NCBI GenBank assembly: GCA_007695285.1
Contig: REEC01000161.1
Location: 1-32,860 of the forward strand
Source: Spirochaetaceae bacterium
Lineage (GTDB): Bacteria; Spirochaetota; Spirochaetia; DSM-27196; PXBQ01
DNA: 32,860 nt
Reading direction: 5' to 3'
Positions 6,318 through 14,264 of this stretch are shown here, piece by piece. The notes beneath the pieces are model-generated. The model saw only the letters and a program-made list of their open reading frames with translations, did no database searches and was not told the DNA's origin. The position numbers and the translations under genes were made by a program. Every line of letters begins with the position of its first letter. Positions within the stretch are counted from its first letter, which is position 1.

Positions 6318-7244
6318 ATGAAACGTTTTTTGATCTGTGTGCTTCTCGTTTTCGGCAGTGTGTCGACGGCTGTGAACGCCGGTCCTGAGTTGCGCATCGG
6401 CATGATGCCGGCGGTAAACTCGATTCCACTCATCGTCGCCGAGAGCGAGGGCTTTTTCACCGCGGAGGGAGTCTCGGTCGAGCTCGAGATGTTTCGCAAT
6501 CAGCTGTACCGCGAGGCCGCGCTTCAGACGGGCAGAATCGACGGTAGTGTCTCCGATCTCATCAATGCGATCAACGCGTCGATCGGAGGATTCGCGGTCC
6601 GCGTCACGACGGTCACCGACGGGCTGTTCGCTCTGGTCGCGGCGCCTCGAGCAACGGTCCGGACGATCGCCGACTGGAATGCAGATTCAACTCGGTCGGT
6701 CTCGGTTGGACTTCTGACCGACAGCATCATCTTCTACTCGCTCGAGCGACTACTCGAGCGACTCGGCGCCGATATTCGCAAGATCTCACCGGTGACGACG
6801 CTGCAGGTGCCGACGCGGATGGAGATGGTCGTCGCGGGGCGGATCGACGCGGCGGTGCTGCCCGAGCCGATGACACAAGTCGCGGTGAGCCGTGGAGCGC
6901 ATGTGATCGCCGACACGTCGGTGTTGGCAGAAACCCCGGGCGTACTCGTGTTCACACCACGCGCGCTCGCCGAGAAAGCCGAACAGCTCCGCGCGTTCCA
7001 CCGTGCGTACAACCGCGCGGTCGACGCGATCAACGCCGATCCGGATCGCTACCGTGAGGTAATCGTCGCGCGCGCGGAGTTTCCCGAGATCGTGCGCGAC
7101 ACGATGATCATTCCACGATTCCAACAGGCCCGGCTCCCGACCCGTGCGGAGTACGACGACGTCGCGGCATGGATGATCGGAAAAGGCCTGATCCGGCAAG
7201 CTCCGCCTTTCAGCTCGATCGTTGCCGAGACGGTGTCGTGGTAG
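6318..7244 (+). CDS. ABC importer periplasmic binding protein (NMT1/SsuA-like)
   Basis: This 308-residue exported protein should capture a small solute for the ATPase and permease encoded next. It starts with a clear Sec signal peptide (MKRFLICVLLVFGS, cleavage near AVNA-G at about residue 21). The mature protein opens with ELRIGMMPAVNSIPLIVAES, the first strand-helix of the type II binding fold of the NMT1/SsuA/TauA/ThiY family, followed by a GFFTAEG turn; the hinge region is near residues 115-215. AGGAG lies 7 bases before the ATG at 6318. It leads a three-gene operon. The ligand could be a sulfonate, nitrate, taurine, a pyrimidine or another compound; no sulfonate oxygenase or nitrate enzyme is nearby to decide. 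Confidence 0.85.
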   Translation: MKRFLICVLLVFGSVSTAVNAGPELRIGMMPAVNSIPLIVAESEGFFTAEGVSVELEMFRNQLYREAALQTGRIDGSVSDLINAINASIGGFAVRVTTVTDGLFALVAAPRATVRTIADWNADSTRSVSVGLLTDSIIFYSLERLLERLGADIRKISPVTTLQVPTRMEMVVAGRIDAAVLPEPMTQVAVSRGAHVIADTSVLAETPGVLVFTPRALAEKAEQLRAFHRAYNRAVDAINADPDRYREVIVARAEFPEIVRDTMIIPRFQQARLPTRAEYDDVAAWMIGKGLIRQAPPFSSIVAETVSW

Positions 7245-7280
7245 ACGCCGACGCCGTGGTAAGTACCGGGGGCGAACGAA

Positions 7281-8024
7281 ATGATCGAGCTTGAAGCGTG
7301 TTCGGTGGCGTACGGCCGCAACACGGTTTTCTCGGACGTGACGGTGTCGGTTGAGCGCGGCAAGACGCTTGCGATCCTCGGACCGTCCGGCTGCGGGAAG
7401 ACGACGCTTCTCTACACGGCCGCCGGGCTGATCGAGCCGGCGTCGGGCCGGTCGACGATCGACGGAGTCGCGGTGCACCGCGGTGATCGGCGAGTCGGGC
7501 TCGTCCTTCAGGAGTACGGGCTATTCCCGTGGTTCACGGTCGCCGAGAACGTTGAGCTCGGGCTCAGGCTGCACGGAGTGAAAAAAACCGACCGCCGAGA
7601 GATCGCGCGCGGTGCGCTCGCGGCGGTCGGGATGACCGGAACCGAGACGCGGTACGTTGCGACTCTCTCCGGCGGCGAGAGCCAGAGAGTCGCGATCGCC
7701 CGCACGTGGGCGCTGAGCCCCGGAGTGTTGTTGATGGACGAGCCGTTCTCCGCTCTCGACGCGTTGAGTCGAGAAACGCTCCAGGATATGCTCCGCGTGC
7801 TGTTACGCAAGAAGCCGGTGGCGGCGATTCTCGTGACGCACAGCATCGACGAGGCCGTTCTGCTCGGCTCGTCGATCGCAGTGATGTACGGCAACCCCGC
7901 GCGACTCGAGATCGTCGAGAACACGGCGTTGGGAACGGATGACGATCGCGTCCGCACCTCGAAGCGCTACTTCGAAGCCGCGCGCCGGGTGCGCGCCGTG
8001 TTCGAGGAGCGTGTTCGTGCGTAG
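7281..8024 (+). CDS. ABC importer ATP-binding protein (SsuB/NrtD/TauB-like)
   Basis: A 247-residue cytoplasmic ATPase that powers the importer. Walker A is GPSGCGKTT (residues 34-42), the Q-loop Gln lies in VLQEYGLFPW near 77, the signature is LSGGESQRVAIAR (129-141), Walker B with catalytic Glu is LLMDEPFSALD (150-160), and the H-loop His is in VTHSIDEA near 196. These and the length are typical of the nitrate/sulfonate/taurine family. It starts 36 bases after the binding-protein gene, and the permease start overlaps its last 8 bases. Confidence 0.92.
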   Translation: MIELEACSVAYGRNTVFSDVTVSVERGKTLAILGPSGCGKTTLLYTAAGLIEPASGRSTIDGVAVHRGDRRVGLVLQEYGLFPWFTVAENVELGLRLHGVKKTDRREIARGALAAVGMTGTETRYVATLSGGESQRVAIARTWALSPGVLLMDEPFSALDALSRETLQDMLRVLLRKKPVAAILVTHSIDEAVLLGSSIAVMYGNPARLEIVENTALGTDDDRVRTSKRYFEAARRVRAVFEERVRA

Positions 8025-8787
8025 AACAGCGTCTTTCGCGGTCGGAGCAGCGACGATTCTCGCGATATGGTGGATCGGATCGATTGCGCTCGACTCGCCT
8101 GTTCTCCCCGGACCCGGCGCGGTGGCGCTTCGCTCGGTGGAGATCGCTCCGAGACTCGCGGTGCACGCAGGTGCGAGTCTGGGCCGCGTGATCGTCGCGC
8201 TGATACTCTCGGTCGTTTTAGCCGTTCCACTCGGTCTTGTGATGGGACGGTCGCGTCGGGTCGACCGCGTGATCGCGCCGACTACGTATCTGCTCTACCC
8301 TGTCCCAAAAATCGCTCTGCTGCCGCTGGTATTCCTGGTGGTCGGAATCGGCGAAGCGGCCCGTATCTTGATCGTCGTGATGGTCCTTTTTTTCCAGATC
8401 CTGGTCGCGGTGCGCGACGCGTCGCGCGCGATCCCCGCTGGATACCTGGTGGCCTTTGTCTCACTCGGCGGGACGCGCCGGCAGGCGATCCGATTCGTGT
8501 TGCTGCCGGCTATCCTCCCGCAGCTACTCACGAGCATCCGGATCGGTACGGGAACCGGGCTCGCCGTGCTTTTTTTCGCCGAGACGTTCTTTACCGACCG
8601 CGGTCTCGGCGCGTTCATCGTCGAGAGCTGGATGCGCGTTTCGTACGTCGAGATGCTTTCGGGCATCGTGACCTTGGGCCTCGTCGGGTTCGGCTTGTTC
8701 GCGGCGATCGACGCGATCGAGCACCGGGTCTGTCGCTGGGCGCGCCTCGCGGAGGCCAAAACGACCGAAGCGCAACCGACCCCTTGA
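8017..8787 (+). CDS. ABC importer permease (SsuC/TauC-like)
   Basis: The 256-residue product spans the inner membrane about six times and carries the BPD_transp_1 fold: a first segment at about 5-23, and the EAA loop that contacts the ATPase, here FVSLGGTRRQAIRFVLLPAILPQL. TYLLYPVPKIALLPLVFL and ILLVVMVLFFQ-like segments are typical of the SsuC group. The start GTG at 8017 is chosen because GAGGAG sits 7 bases upstream and the gene then overlaps the ATPase stop by 8 bases; GTG 8011 is the alternative and the ATG 7939 is too far upstream. No further importer gene follows; trpS has its own promoter. Confidence 0.88.
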   Translation: MRRTASFAVGAATILAIWWIGSIALDSPVLPGPGAVALRSVEIAPRLAVHAGASLGRVIVALILSVVLAVPLGLVMGRSRRVDRVIAPTTYLLYPVPKIALLPLVFLVVGIGEAARILIVVMVLFFQILVAVRDASRAIPAGYLVAFVSLGGTRRQAIRFVLLPAILPQLLTSIRIGTGTGLAVLFFAETFFTDRGLGAFIVESWMRVSYVEMLSGIVTLGLVGFGLFAAIDAIEHRVCRWARLAEAKTTEAQPTP

Positions 8788-8812
8788 TTGCATCGTGCGG
8801 ACACGGCATATT
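8784..8812 (+). promoter_or_regulatory. trpS promoter, probable leaderless transcript
   Basis: TTGATT (8784-8789), 17-base spacer, CATATT (8807-8812). The predicted start is near 8819-8820, which is the A of the trpS ATG; no Shine-Dalgarno sequence is present before it. Confidence 0.5.
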
Positions 8813-8819
8813 CTTGGTC

Positions 8820-9851
8820 ATGAGTTCAGAACAGAGTTCCAAGAAGCGCGTTTTTAGCGGCATCCAACCGACCGGCAACATTCACATCGGCAACTACCTC
8901 GGCGCCGTTCGGAACTGGGTCATTCACCAGAAAGAAAAGGAAAATTTCTTCTGTATCGTCGATCTCCACAGCCTCACGGTCAAACAGGATCCCGATGAGT
9001 TGCGCCGTCAGACCCGGTCGCTCGCGGCGATCCTGTTGGCGTCGGGGATCGACCCGAGCGCCTCGACGCTCTTCATCCAGAGCCACGTCGCCGCGCACGC
9101 CGAAGGCTGTTGGCTGCTGAATTGCGTCACGCCGATCGGGTGGCTTCAGCGGATGACTCAGTTCAAAGACAAATCCGTGCAGCAGGAGACGATCTCGGCG
9201 GCGCTGCTCGACTACCCCGTGCTGCAAGCGGCCGATATTATCCTGTACGACGCGCACGAAGTTCCGGTCGGCGAGGATCAGAAACAGCACGTCGAGCTTT
9301 CGCGCGACATCGCGCAGAGGTTCAACCATCTCTACGAGCACGAGTTCTTCGTCGTACCGGAACCGGTCATTCCAAAATCGGCTGCGCGCGTGATGGGACT
9401 CGATGACCCGACCGCAAAGATGGCCAAGACATACGCGCACGTCCGCGGACACGCGGTTCGGCTACTCGATGAACCCGATGAGATCATGTACGTCTTCAAG
9501 CGCGCGGTCACCGACTCGGGACGCGAGATTCGGTTCTCCGACGATCCCGAGCGCGCGGGCGTCAACAACCTGCTCGAGATATACAAAGCGGTCACGAGCA
9601 AGACGCCGGAAGAGGTCGAGCGCGATTTCGCAGATGCGCGTGGATACGGTGACCTGAAGGTGCGCGTCGCCGAAGTCGTGATCGAGATGGTCAATCCGAT
9701 CCGCGAACGCTATAAAACCTTGATGGAGGACCCCGCCAAACTCGACCGCCTGCTGGCGATCGGCGCGGAGCAAGCCGCCGCGGTCTCGGTCCCGAAACTC
9801 GCGGAGATGAAACGAATCATGGGCCTGGTGCTGCCCGGAGAGTCCCGGTAA
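8820..9851 (+). CDS. trpS: Tryptophanyl-tRNA synthetase
   Basis: A 343-residue class I synthetase that charges tRNA-Trp; typical bacterial TrpS are 325-350. The first signature is in IQPTGNIHIGNYLGAV (residues 15-30). DYPVLQAADILLYDA-like and VPVGEDQKQHVELSRDIAQRFN mark the tryptophan and dimer region. The second signature, normally KMSKS, reads KMAKT at 200-204, which is unusual. The ATG at 8820 is supported by family length; a long in-frame extension upstream overlaps the permease and is not real. It lacks a ribosome binding site and is probably leaderless. A hairpin overlaps its stop codon. Confidence 0.97.
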   Translation: MSSEQSSKKRVFSGIQPTGNIHIGNYLGAVRNWVIHQKEKENFFCIVDLHSLTVKQDPDELRRQTRSLAAILLASGIDPSASTLFIQSHVAAHAEGCWLLNCVTPIGWLQRMTQFKDKSVQQETISAALLDYPVLQAADIILYDAHEVPVGEDQKQHVELSRDIAQRFNHLYEHEFFVVPEPVIPKSAARVMGLDDPTAKMAKTYAHVRGHAVRLLDEPDEIMYVFKRAVTDSGREIRFSDDPERAGVNNLLEIYKAVTSKTPEEVERDFADARGYGDLKVRVAEVVIEMVNPIRERYKTLMEDPAKLDRLLAIGAEQAAAVSVPKLAEMKRIMGLVLPGESR

Positions 9852-9870
9852 CCGGCGGCGCCGGTTACCG
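9846..9870. terminator. GC-rich hairpin between convergent trpS and FMN-protein genes
   Basis: CGGTAACCGGC (9846-9856), a GGC loop, GCCGGTTACCG (9860-9870): a perfect 11-bp stem that includes the trpS stop codon. There is no T-run on either strand, so a classic rho-independent mechanism is doubtful. A partial repeat (TAACCCCGGTTA) follows at once. Confidence 0.45.
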
Positions 9871-9900
9871 ATAACCCCGGTTAATCGAGAGGGCCGTAGC

Positions 9901-10263
9901 CTACCGGTCGGCCGCCTCGAGCGCTTCCTTTGTCGCTTCGATCACACCGCGGCTCGTCGCCGTGGCTCCGCTGATCGTGTCGACGTCGGTGCTTTGAGCG
10001 TCGATGATCTTGGCGACGACTTCATCGATCGCCTTGTCGGCAAGCCCGGGCGTGTCTTCATGGTCCGTGACGTTGACCGAAACGATCGTTCCGTCCGTAA
10101 TTCCGACCTCTACGGTGATCTCACCGTAGTACCCTTCTCCGGTACCGGTATAGTACTCGTCCGCGCGCACGGCCGGCGCGGGCATTGCGAGAAGGATCAC
10201 GATAAAACCTACAGCCAACAGCCCACCGAGTGCGACAAGCGCTTTCATGAGATCTGAGTCCAT
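9901..10263 (-). CDS. Membrane-anchored FMN-binding domain protein
   Basis: A 120-residue protein with a single hydrophobic segment at about 9-30 that anchors or exports the rest, followed by a FMN_bind domain. The motif DTISGATATS (95-104) is the site where ApbE-type flavin transferases attach FMN through a phosphoester bond to a Thr (here Thr101), as in RnfG/NqrC. DGTIVSVNV and DTPGLADKAIDEV are also typical. It probably passes electrons outside the cytoplasmic membrane, but its partner is not in the window and no apbE is seen here. GGAGG sits 5 bases before the ATG at 10263. It has its own strong promoter. Confidence 0.85.
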   Translation of the reverse strand: MDSDLMKALVALGGLLAVGFIVILLAMPAPAVRADEYYTGTGEGYYGEITVEVGITDGTIVSVNVTDHEDTPGLADKAIDEVVAKIIDAQSTDVDTISGATATSRGVIEATKEALEAADR

Positions 10264-10280
10264 TGTTCCTCCGTGCCAAT

Positions 10281-10309
10281 AGTATGCAAAACGACCGCTC
10301 ACGTGTCAA
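10281..10309 (-). promoter_or_regulatory. Strong promoter of the FMN-binding protein gene
   Basis: Minus strand: consensus TTGACA (10304-10309), 17-base spacer, CATACT (10281-10286). The leader is only about ten bases and holds the GGAGG site. Confidence 0.75.
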
Positions 10310-10342
10310 ACCGACTCAAGAGGCCTGTCACGAGACCGGGTA

Positions 10343-11491
10343 TCACTCGGTGAACGGAAGGCCAAGCTGATCGGCGTCGCGAGCCGCGTCGATACGGTCG
10401 CCGTCGATAACTTCGTCACCGATACCGTCGAGCGTGGGGGTGATCGTTTGACCGGCGTACGGTTCGTGCGCGGCCCGGAACCCAAACGGCTCGAGCGCGG
10501 TGATTTCCGTCACGACCGGAATCGTGAGATCACGCTCCTGTCCGGTTACGACCGGGAAACCATGAGGCGCGTTCTCATGCCCCAACGCGCGGTTTGTGGA
10601 ACGGGACTGTTCGACGAACTCGCGGTGGCGCGCGATCCTCTCGAGCTGTCGGTCATTGATCGTTCCGGCCGCGTCAAGGACCGCGTCACGGATCACGGGT
10701 CGCAGCGAAGGATCGATTTCGACGCCGATCGAGTTCCGACCCGCGGCGATCGCTGCGATCGTCGTCGTGCCGGTTCCGAGGAACGGATCGAGCACGGTGT
10801 CTTCCTGCATGCTGTACATAGTGATCAAACGAAACGCGAGCTCGAACGGGAACGCTCCGCTCCGCGCGCGCGCATCGGCGGAACCGATTTTTTGCCGCGT
10901 CCCTTTGAAGTCCCAGATGTCGGAGAACCACGAGTTGCGCTCCTCCCAGAAGAACGCGCTGCGGTGCCTCCGGTCTTTCTCCGCCGCGGTGAAAACTCGT
11001 TTCCCGCCTTTCCGGAGGATCAGGATGTACTCGTGTTCGAGCGTCACGTACGCGCCGGACGGAAACATCCCGGAGCCCATGAACTTGTTCGGCGCATTCG
11101 TCTGTTTACGCCATACGACCGCGGGCAGGCTCTCGAAGCCGAGCGCTTCACAACTCGACGTGATCCGCGAGTGGTTGGTGTAGAGCCGGAAGCCGTCGCC
11201 GATTTTCCGTGTAGCGTCGCCGATGTTGATGCAGAGGAACCCACCGGGGCGAACTACGCGAGCGCACTGCGTCCACACCCGGTCGAGCACCCGGTGCATC
11301 ACCTCGAACGCACCGGCACCGTCGGCGGCGGCGAGTTTTTCATCGATCGTCGGATCTTGCGCCGAGAACACCGAGTCCCACATCTCGATCATCGGGTACG
11401 GAGGTGAGGTCACGACAAGATCGATGCTCGCGGCGTCGAGAAACGACATCTCGCCGGCGGAGCCGAACTCAACTCGGTGTCGGGTTTCCAT
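10343..11491 (-). CDS. DNA methyltransferase, beta-class TSPPY type (probably N4-cytosine)
   Basis: The product transfers a methyl group from AdoMet to DNA. Motif IV is TSPPYP (residues 28-33), the form typical of N4-cytosine enzymes (TSPPY/SPPY), and motif I follows far downstream as DPFLGTGTT (235-243); this IV-before-I order defines the beta class. VVRPGGFLCINIGD and GAFPFELAFRLI are other conserved segments. About 100 C-terminal residues after GVEIDP match nothing I know. No restriction endonuclease or specificity subunit is adjacent, so it looks solitary. It begins 6 bases after the larA stop, at the end of the lactate operon. The recognition sequence cannot be inferred. Confidence 0.88.
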   Translation of the reverse strand: METRHRVEFGSAGEMSFLDAASIDLVVTSPPYPMIEMWDSVFSAQDPTIDEKLAAADGAGAFEVMHRVLDRVWTQCARVVRPGGFLCINIGDATRKIGDGFRLYTNHSRITSSCEALGFESLPAVVWRKQTNAPNKFMGSGMFPSGAYVTLEHEYILILRKGGKRVFTAAEKDRRHRSAFFWEERNSWFSDIWDFKGTRQKIGSADARARSGAFPFELAFRLITMYSMQEDTVLDPFLGTGTTTIAAIAAGRNSIGVEIDPSLRPVIRDAVLDAAGTINDRQLERIARHREFVEQSRSTNRALGHENAPHGFPVVTGQERDLTIPVVTEITALEPFGFRAAHEPYAGQTITPTLDGIGDEVIDGDRIDAARDADQLGLPFTE

Positions 11492-11497
11492 CGTGTC

Positions 11498-12793
11498 CTA
11501 CTCGAGCAACATCGTGTACGGCCCGTCCGGGATCACCGCGACCGAGGCGTCGGGCCGCTCGGCGAGCAACCGGTCGAGCGCCGACTGCGCGCGTTCGGTG
11601 GCTGTGCCCGGTCCGGCGACCGGGGTTACCGCCGCGATCGCCTGATACTCGGGGGAAAGGTCATCGGAGACGAACAGGATGTTTTCAACGCCGATCCGGT
11701 CGATCACGCGGCACTGCATCTGGTACTCCCATTGATCCTTTCCGGTCCGCCCCGCGTCGCGCGCGATCCGGGAGATGAACTCCGCCGGCCGCGCACCGTA
11801 CTCGCGCATCAACGCGACGTACTCGTCGCTCCCGAGCTGCTCGTAGCAGCTCGAGACGATCAAGAGAGTGCTGCCGGTGTGCAGCGCAGGCAGCGCCATG
11901 CAGAGGCCCTTCACGGTCTGGTAGAACGTGTGATCGAGCGGCGCACCACCGCCGGACGTGACGACGATGTCGTACCGGCGGTCGATCTTCGCACCGTTCC
12001 ACCTCATGACGTCACGGCAGCCACGCTCGTGCGCCTCGAACAAATCGCCGCAGTAGATCCCGACGATCTGCTTGTTCCGGTTGATCGCGACGTTGAACAG
12101 GAAATCGACCCCGACGGTCCGCGCGACCTCGCTCGCGATCTCATGGCACGGATTACCTTCGAGCAGCCCTTCGCGCGCCGAGGCAGACGCGAGCGTCTCG
12201 TACCCGTGGAAACGCTGAATCGTCGCGAGATCGACGAGCGCGGGGCAGACGCCTTTTCGACCGCCCGAAAAGCCCGCCATGAAGTGCGGCTCGATAAAGC
12301 CGGTCACGATCCGGAACTCCGCTTCGGCGAACTCGCGCGACACCGCGACGTACGGGTCGTCCGATACGGTCACAAGCGTCGCGGGGTCATCGGCTCGGTG
12401 ATCGACCACGCGGTACCGCGCGAGAACGTCGCGACCGACGAGGATCTCGTGCTCGGCCGGTGTGCTCGGCCGGTGCATCCCGGTTCCGACGACGATCACG
12501 ATCGCGTCGTCCGGGATTCCCGCGCGCTCGAGTGTCTCGAGGATCGGGGGAAGGAACACCTTGTTCGGTACCGCGCGCGTGATGTCGGAAATCGTGATCG
12601 CGACGCGACGCGGTGAGCGCGCGCGCACGAGCTCTTCGAGCGACGGCGTCCCGATCGGCGATTCAAGAGCGCTCCGGACCGCGTCGGCGCCAAAGACGCC
12701 GGCGGGCGCTTCGGTCGGTTTGAGGATTGTAGCGGTATCGGGAACTCTTAGCTCGACGGTGTCGTGTCCGTGAGCGAGCTGAATCGTCGTCAT
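11498..12793 (-). CDS. larA: Lactate racemase-like nickel-pincer enzyme (LarA family)
   Basis: LarA interconverts D- and L-lactate with a covalently bound nickel-pincer nucleotide. The 430-residue product has the residues expected: Asp70/Arg73 in SDITRA, His107 in GMHRPST, His170 in IEPHFMAGFSGGRKG, Lys180 (the residue to which the cofactor is bound, Lys184 in the Lactobacillus enzyme) and His196. The spacing of these residues matches LarA. Other family members racemise different hydroxy acids, but its place behind an Etf-linked FAD oxidase argues for lactate. The start ATG 12793 gives the standard N-terminus; a longer frame exists but is not needed. No larBCE cofactor genes are in the window. 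Confidence 0.85.
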   Translation of the reverse strand: MTTIQLAHGHDTVELRVPDTATILKPTEAPAGVFGADAVRSALESPIGTPSLEELVRARSPRRVAITISDITRAVPNKVFLPPILETLERAGIPDDAIVIVVGTGMHRPSTPAEHEILVGRDVLARYRVVDHRADDPATLVTVSDDPYVAVSREFAEAEFRIVTGFIEPHFMAGFSGGRKGVCPALVDLATIQRFHGYETLASASAREGLLEGNPCHEIASEVARTVGVDFLFNVAINRNKQIVGIYCGDLFEAHERGCRDVMRWNGAKIDRRYDIVVTSGGGAPLDHTFYQTVKGLCMALPALHTGSTLLIVSSCYEQLGSDEYVALMREYGARPAEFISRIARDAGRTGKDQWEYQMQCRVIDRIGVENILFVSDDLSPEYQAIAAVTPVAGPGTATERAQSALDRLLAERPDASVAVIPDGPYTMLLE

Positions 12794-12833
12794 ATCGTCT
12801 CTATTCTCCCCTGCGCCGCGGGTGCGGCGCGGC

Positions 12834-14264
12834 TTACTCGAACATCTTTCCGGGGTTGAGAATCCCATTCGGATCGAACGCGGACTTGATCCGCTTCATA
12901 AGCGCGATCTCGGAGTCCGACAGAACGAGTCGCATGTGTTTTCGGCGTTTGCTGCCGATGCCGTGCTCACCCGAGATCGTGCCTCCGAGCTCGGCGGTGT
13001 CGGTGTACAACTGCTCGAGCACCGCGGCGAGCACGGAGTCCCACTCGGTATCGCTCATCGAGACCGGCTTGACCGGCGTCGCGTGCAGGTTTCCGTCCCC
13101 GGCATGACCATAACACGGAATCGGTATTTTGTGGTGTGCCGATATCCGCTCGATCCGACTCAACATCTCGGGAATCGACGCGAACGGCACGACGATATCT
13201 TCGAGGCTCTGGATCGGCGAATCGACTTTGAACGCTTCGGCCGCGTTGCGTCTGATCCGCCAGATCCGTTCGGTCGTCGTCGCGTTGTCGGCGACGTATA
13301 CCTCGATCGCGCCGTTCTCGAGGCAGAGTTCGCCGATCGCCTCGGACTCAGTCTCGACTTGCTGCTTCGAGTGCCCGTCGACCGTCACGATCAGGATCGC
13401 GCCGGCGTCGCCGTAATCGAGTTTCTCGTTCAGGTACTCACACGCGGTCGTGAGCGAGAGACGGTCCATGTACTCGAGCGCGGTCGGGATGATGCCGGTC
13501 TCGACCATGATCTTCGGCACGATACCGATCGCGCCGGCGGTATCCGGGAAGAGAACGAGCAGATCGACCTGGTGAGTCGGAAGAGGAAGCAGTTTGATCG
13601 TCGCTTCGGTGATCACCGCGAGGGTGCCTTCGGAGCCGGTCAGAAGGTGCACGAGATCGTAGCCTGTCACGTCTTTGACCCGTTTGCCGCCGCACCGGAT
13701 GATCTCACCACCCGGCAGGACCGCCTCGAGGCCGTGAATGTACCGGCCCGTGACGCCGTACTTCACCGCCTTGCCGCCACCCGCGTTTTCGGCGATATTC
13801 CCGCCGACAAAACACGTCTCGACGCTCATCGGGTACCCGGCGAAAAACAGGTTGTGCTGCTTGACGGTCTCGTTTATCTCGTTCGTCACGACGCCCGGCT
13901 GCACCGTCACCATCAGGTTGTCGGTATCGACATCGAGGATACTGTTCATCCGCTCGACCGACAGGACGATTCCGCCACACGCGGGCACGGCGCCACCCGA
14001 GAGGCCACTCCCGGCAGCGCGTGGGGTGACGGGTATTTTTTTCTCGTCTGCGTACTTCATGATCCGCGAAACTTGGTCGGTCGTTTTTGGTTTCACGACG
14101 ACGTCGGGCATGTGGTGGTACCTGATATCGGCGACCTCGTCGTGGCTGTACGGCTCGAGTTTTTCTTTGTCCGCGTAGATCACGCCGTTCTCGCCACAGA
14201 TCGCGATCAACTCGTCGACGTCGGATTGCTCGATTGCGTGATACTCTCTCGTTTCGTACATCAT
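12834..14264 (-). CDS. FAD-linked oxidase, lactate/glycolate dehydrogenase type (GlcD/LctD-like)
   Basis: A 476-residue flavoprotein of the GlcD/D-lactate dehydrogenase group. The FAD-binding domain occupies about residues 45-225: PDVVVKPKTTDQVSRIM, TPRAAGSGLSGGAVP and GGNIAENAGGGKAVKYG. The C-terminal FAD-oxidase domain includes GHAGDGNLHATPV and the terminal GGTISGEHGIGSKR, near the residues that bind substrate carboxylate. It follows etfA with overlapping stop and start (shared ATGA), so oxidation of the hydroxy acid should reduce EtfAB. The ATG at 14264 follows GGAGG by 6 bases. D-lactate is the likely substrate given larA; glycolate or 2-hydroxyglutarate are alternatives. Confidence 0.87.
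   Translation of the reverse strand: MMYETREYHAIEQSDVDELIAICGENGVIYADKEKLEPYSHDEVADIRYHHMPDVVVKPKTTDQVSRIMKYADEKKIPVTPRAAGSGLSGGAVPACGGIVLSVERMNSILDVDTDNLMVTVQPGVVTNEINETVKQHNLFFAGYPMSVETCFVGGNIAENAGGGKAVKYGVTGRYIHGLEAVLPGGEIIRCGGKRVKDVTGYDLVHLLTGSEGTLAVITEATIKLLPLPTHQVDLLVLFPDTAGAIGIVPKIMVETGIIPTALEYMDRLSLTTACEYLNEKLDYGDAGAILIVTVDGHSKQQVETESEAIGELCLENGAIEVYVADNATTTERIWRIRRNAAEAFKVDSPIQSLEDIVVPFASIPEMLSRIERISAHHKIPIPCYGHAGDGNLHATPVKPVSMSDTEWDSVLAAVLEQLYTDTAELGGTISGEHGIGSKRRKHMRLVLSDSEIALMKRIKSAFDPNGILNPGKMFE

Noticed and set aside
8067..8819. Long in-frame N-terminal extension of trpS
   Set aside because: It is out of frame with the permease gene that clearly occupies this stretch, and the translated extension is Arg-rich shadow sequence.
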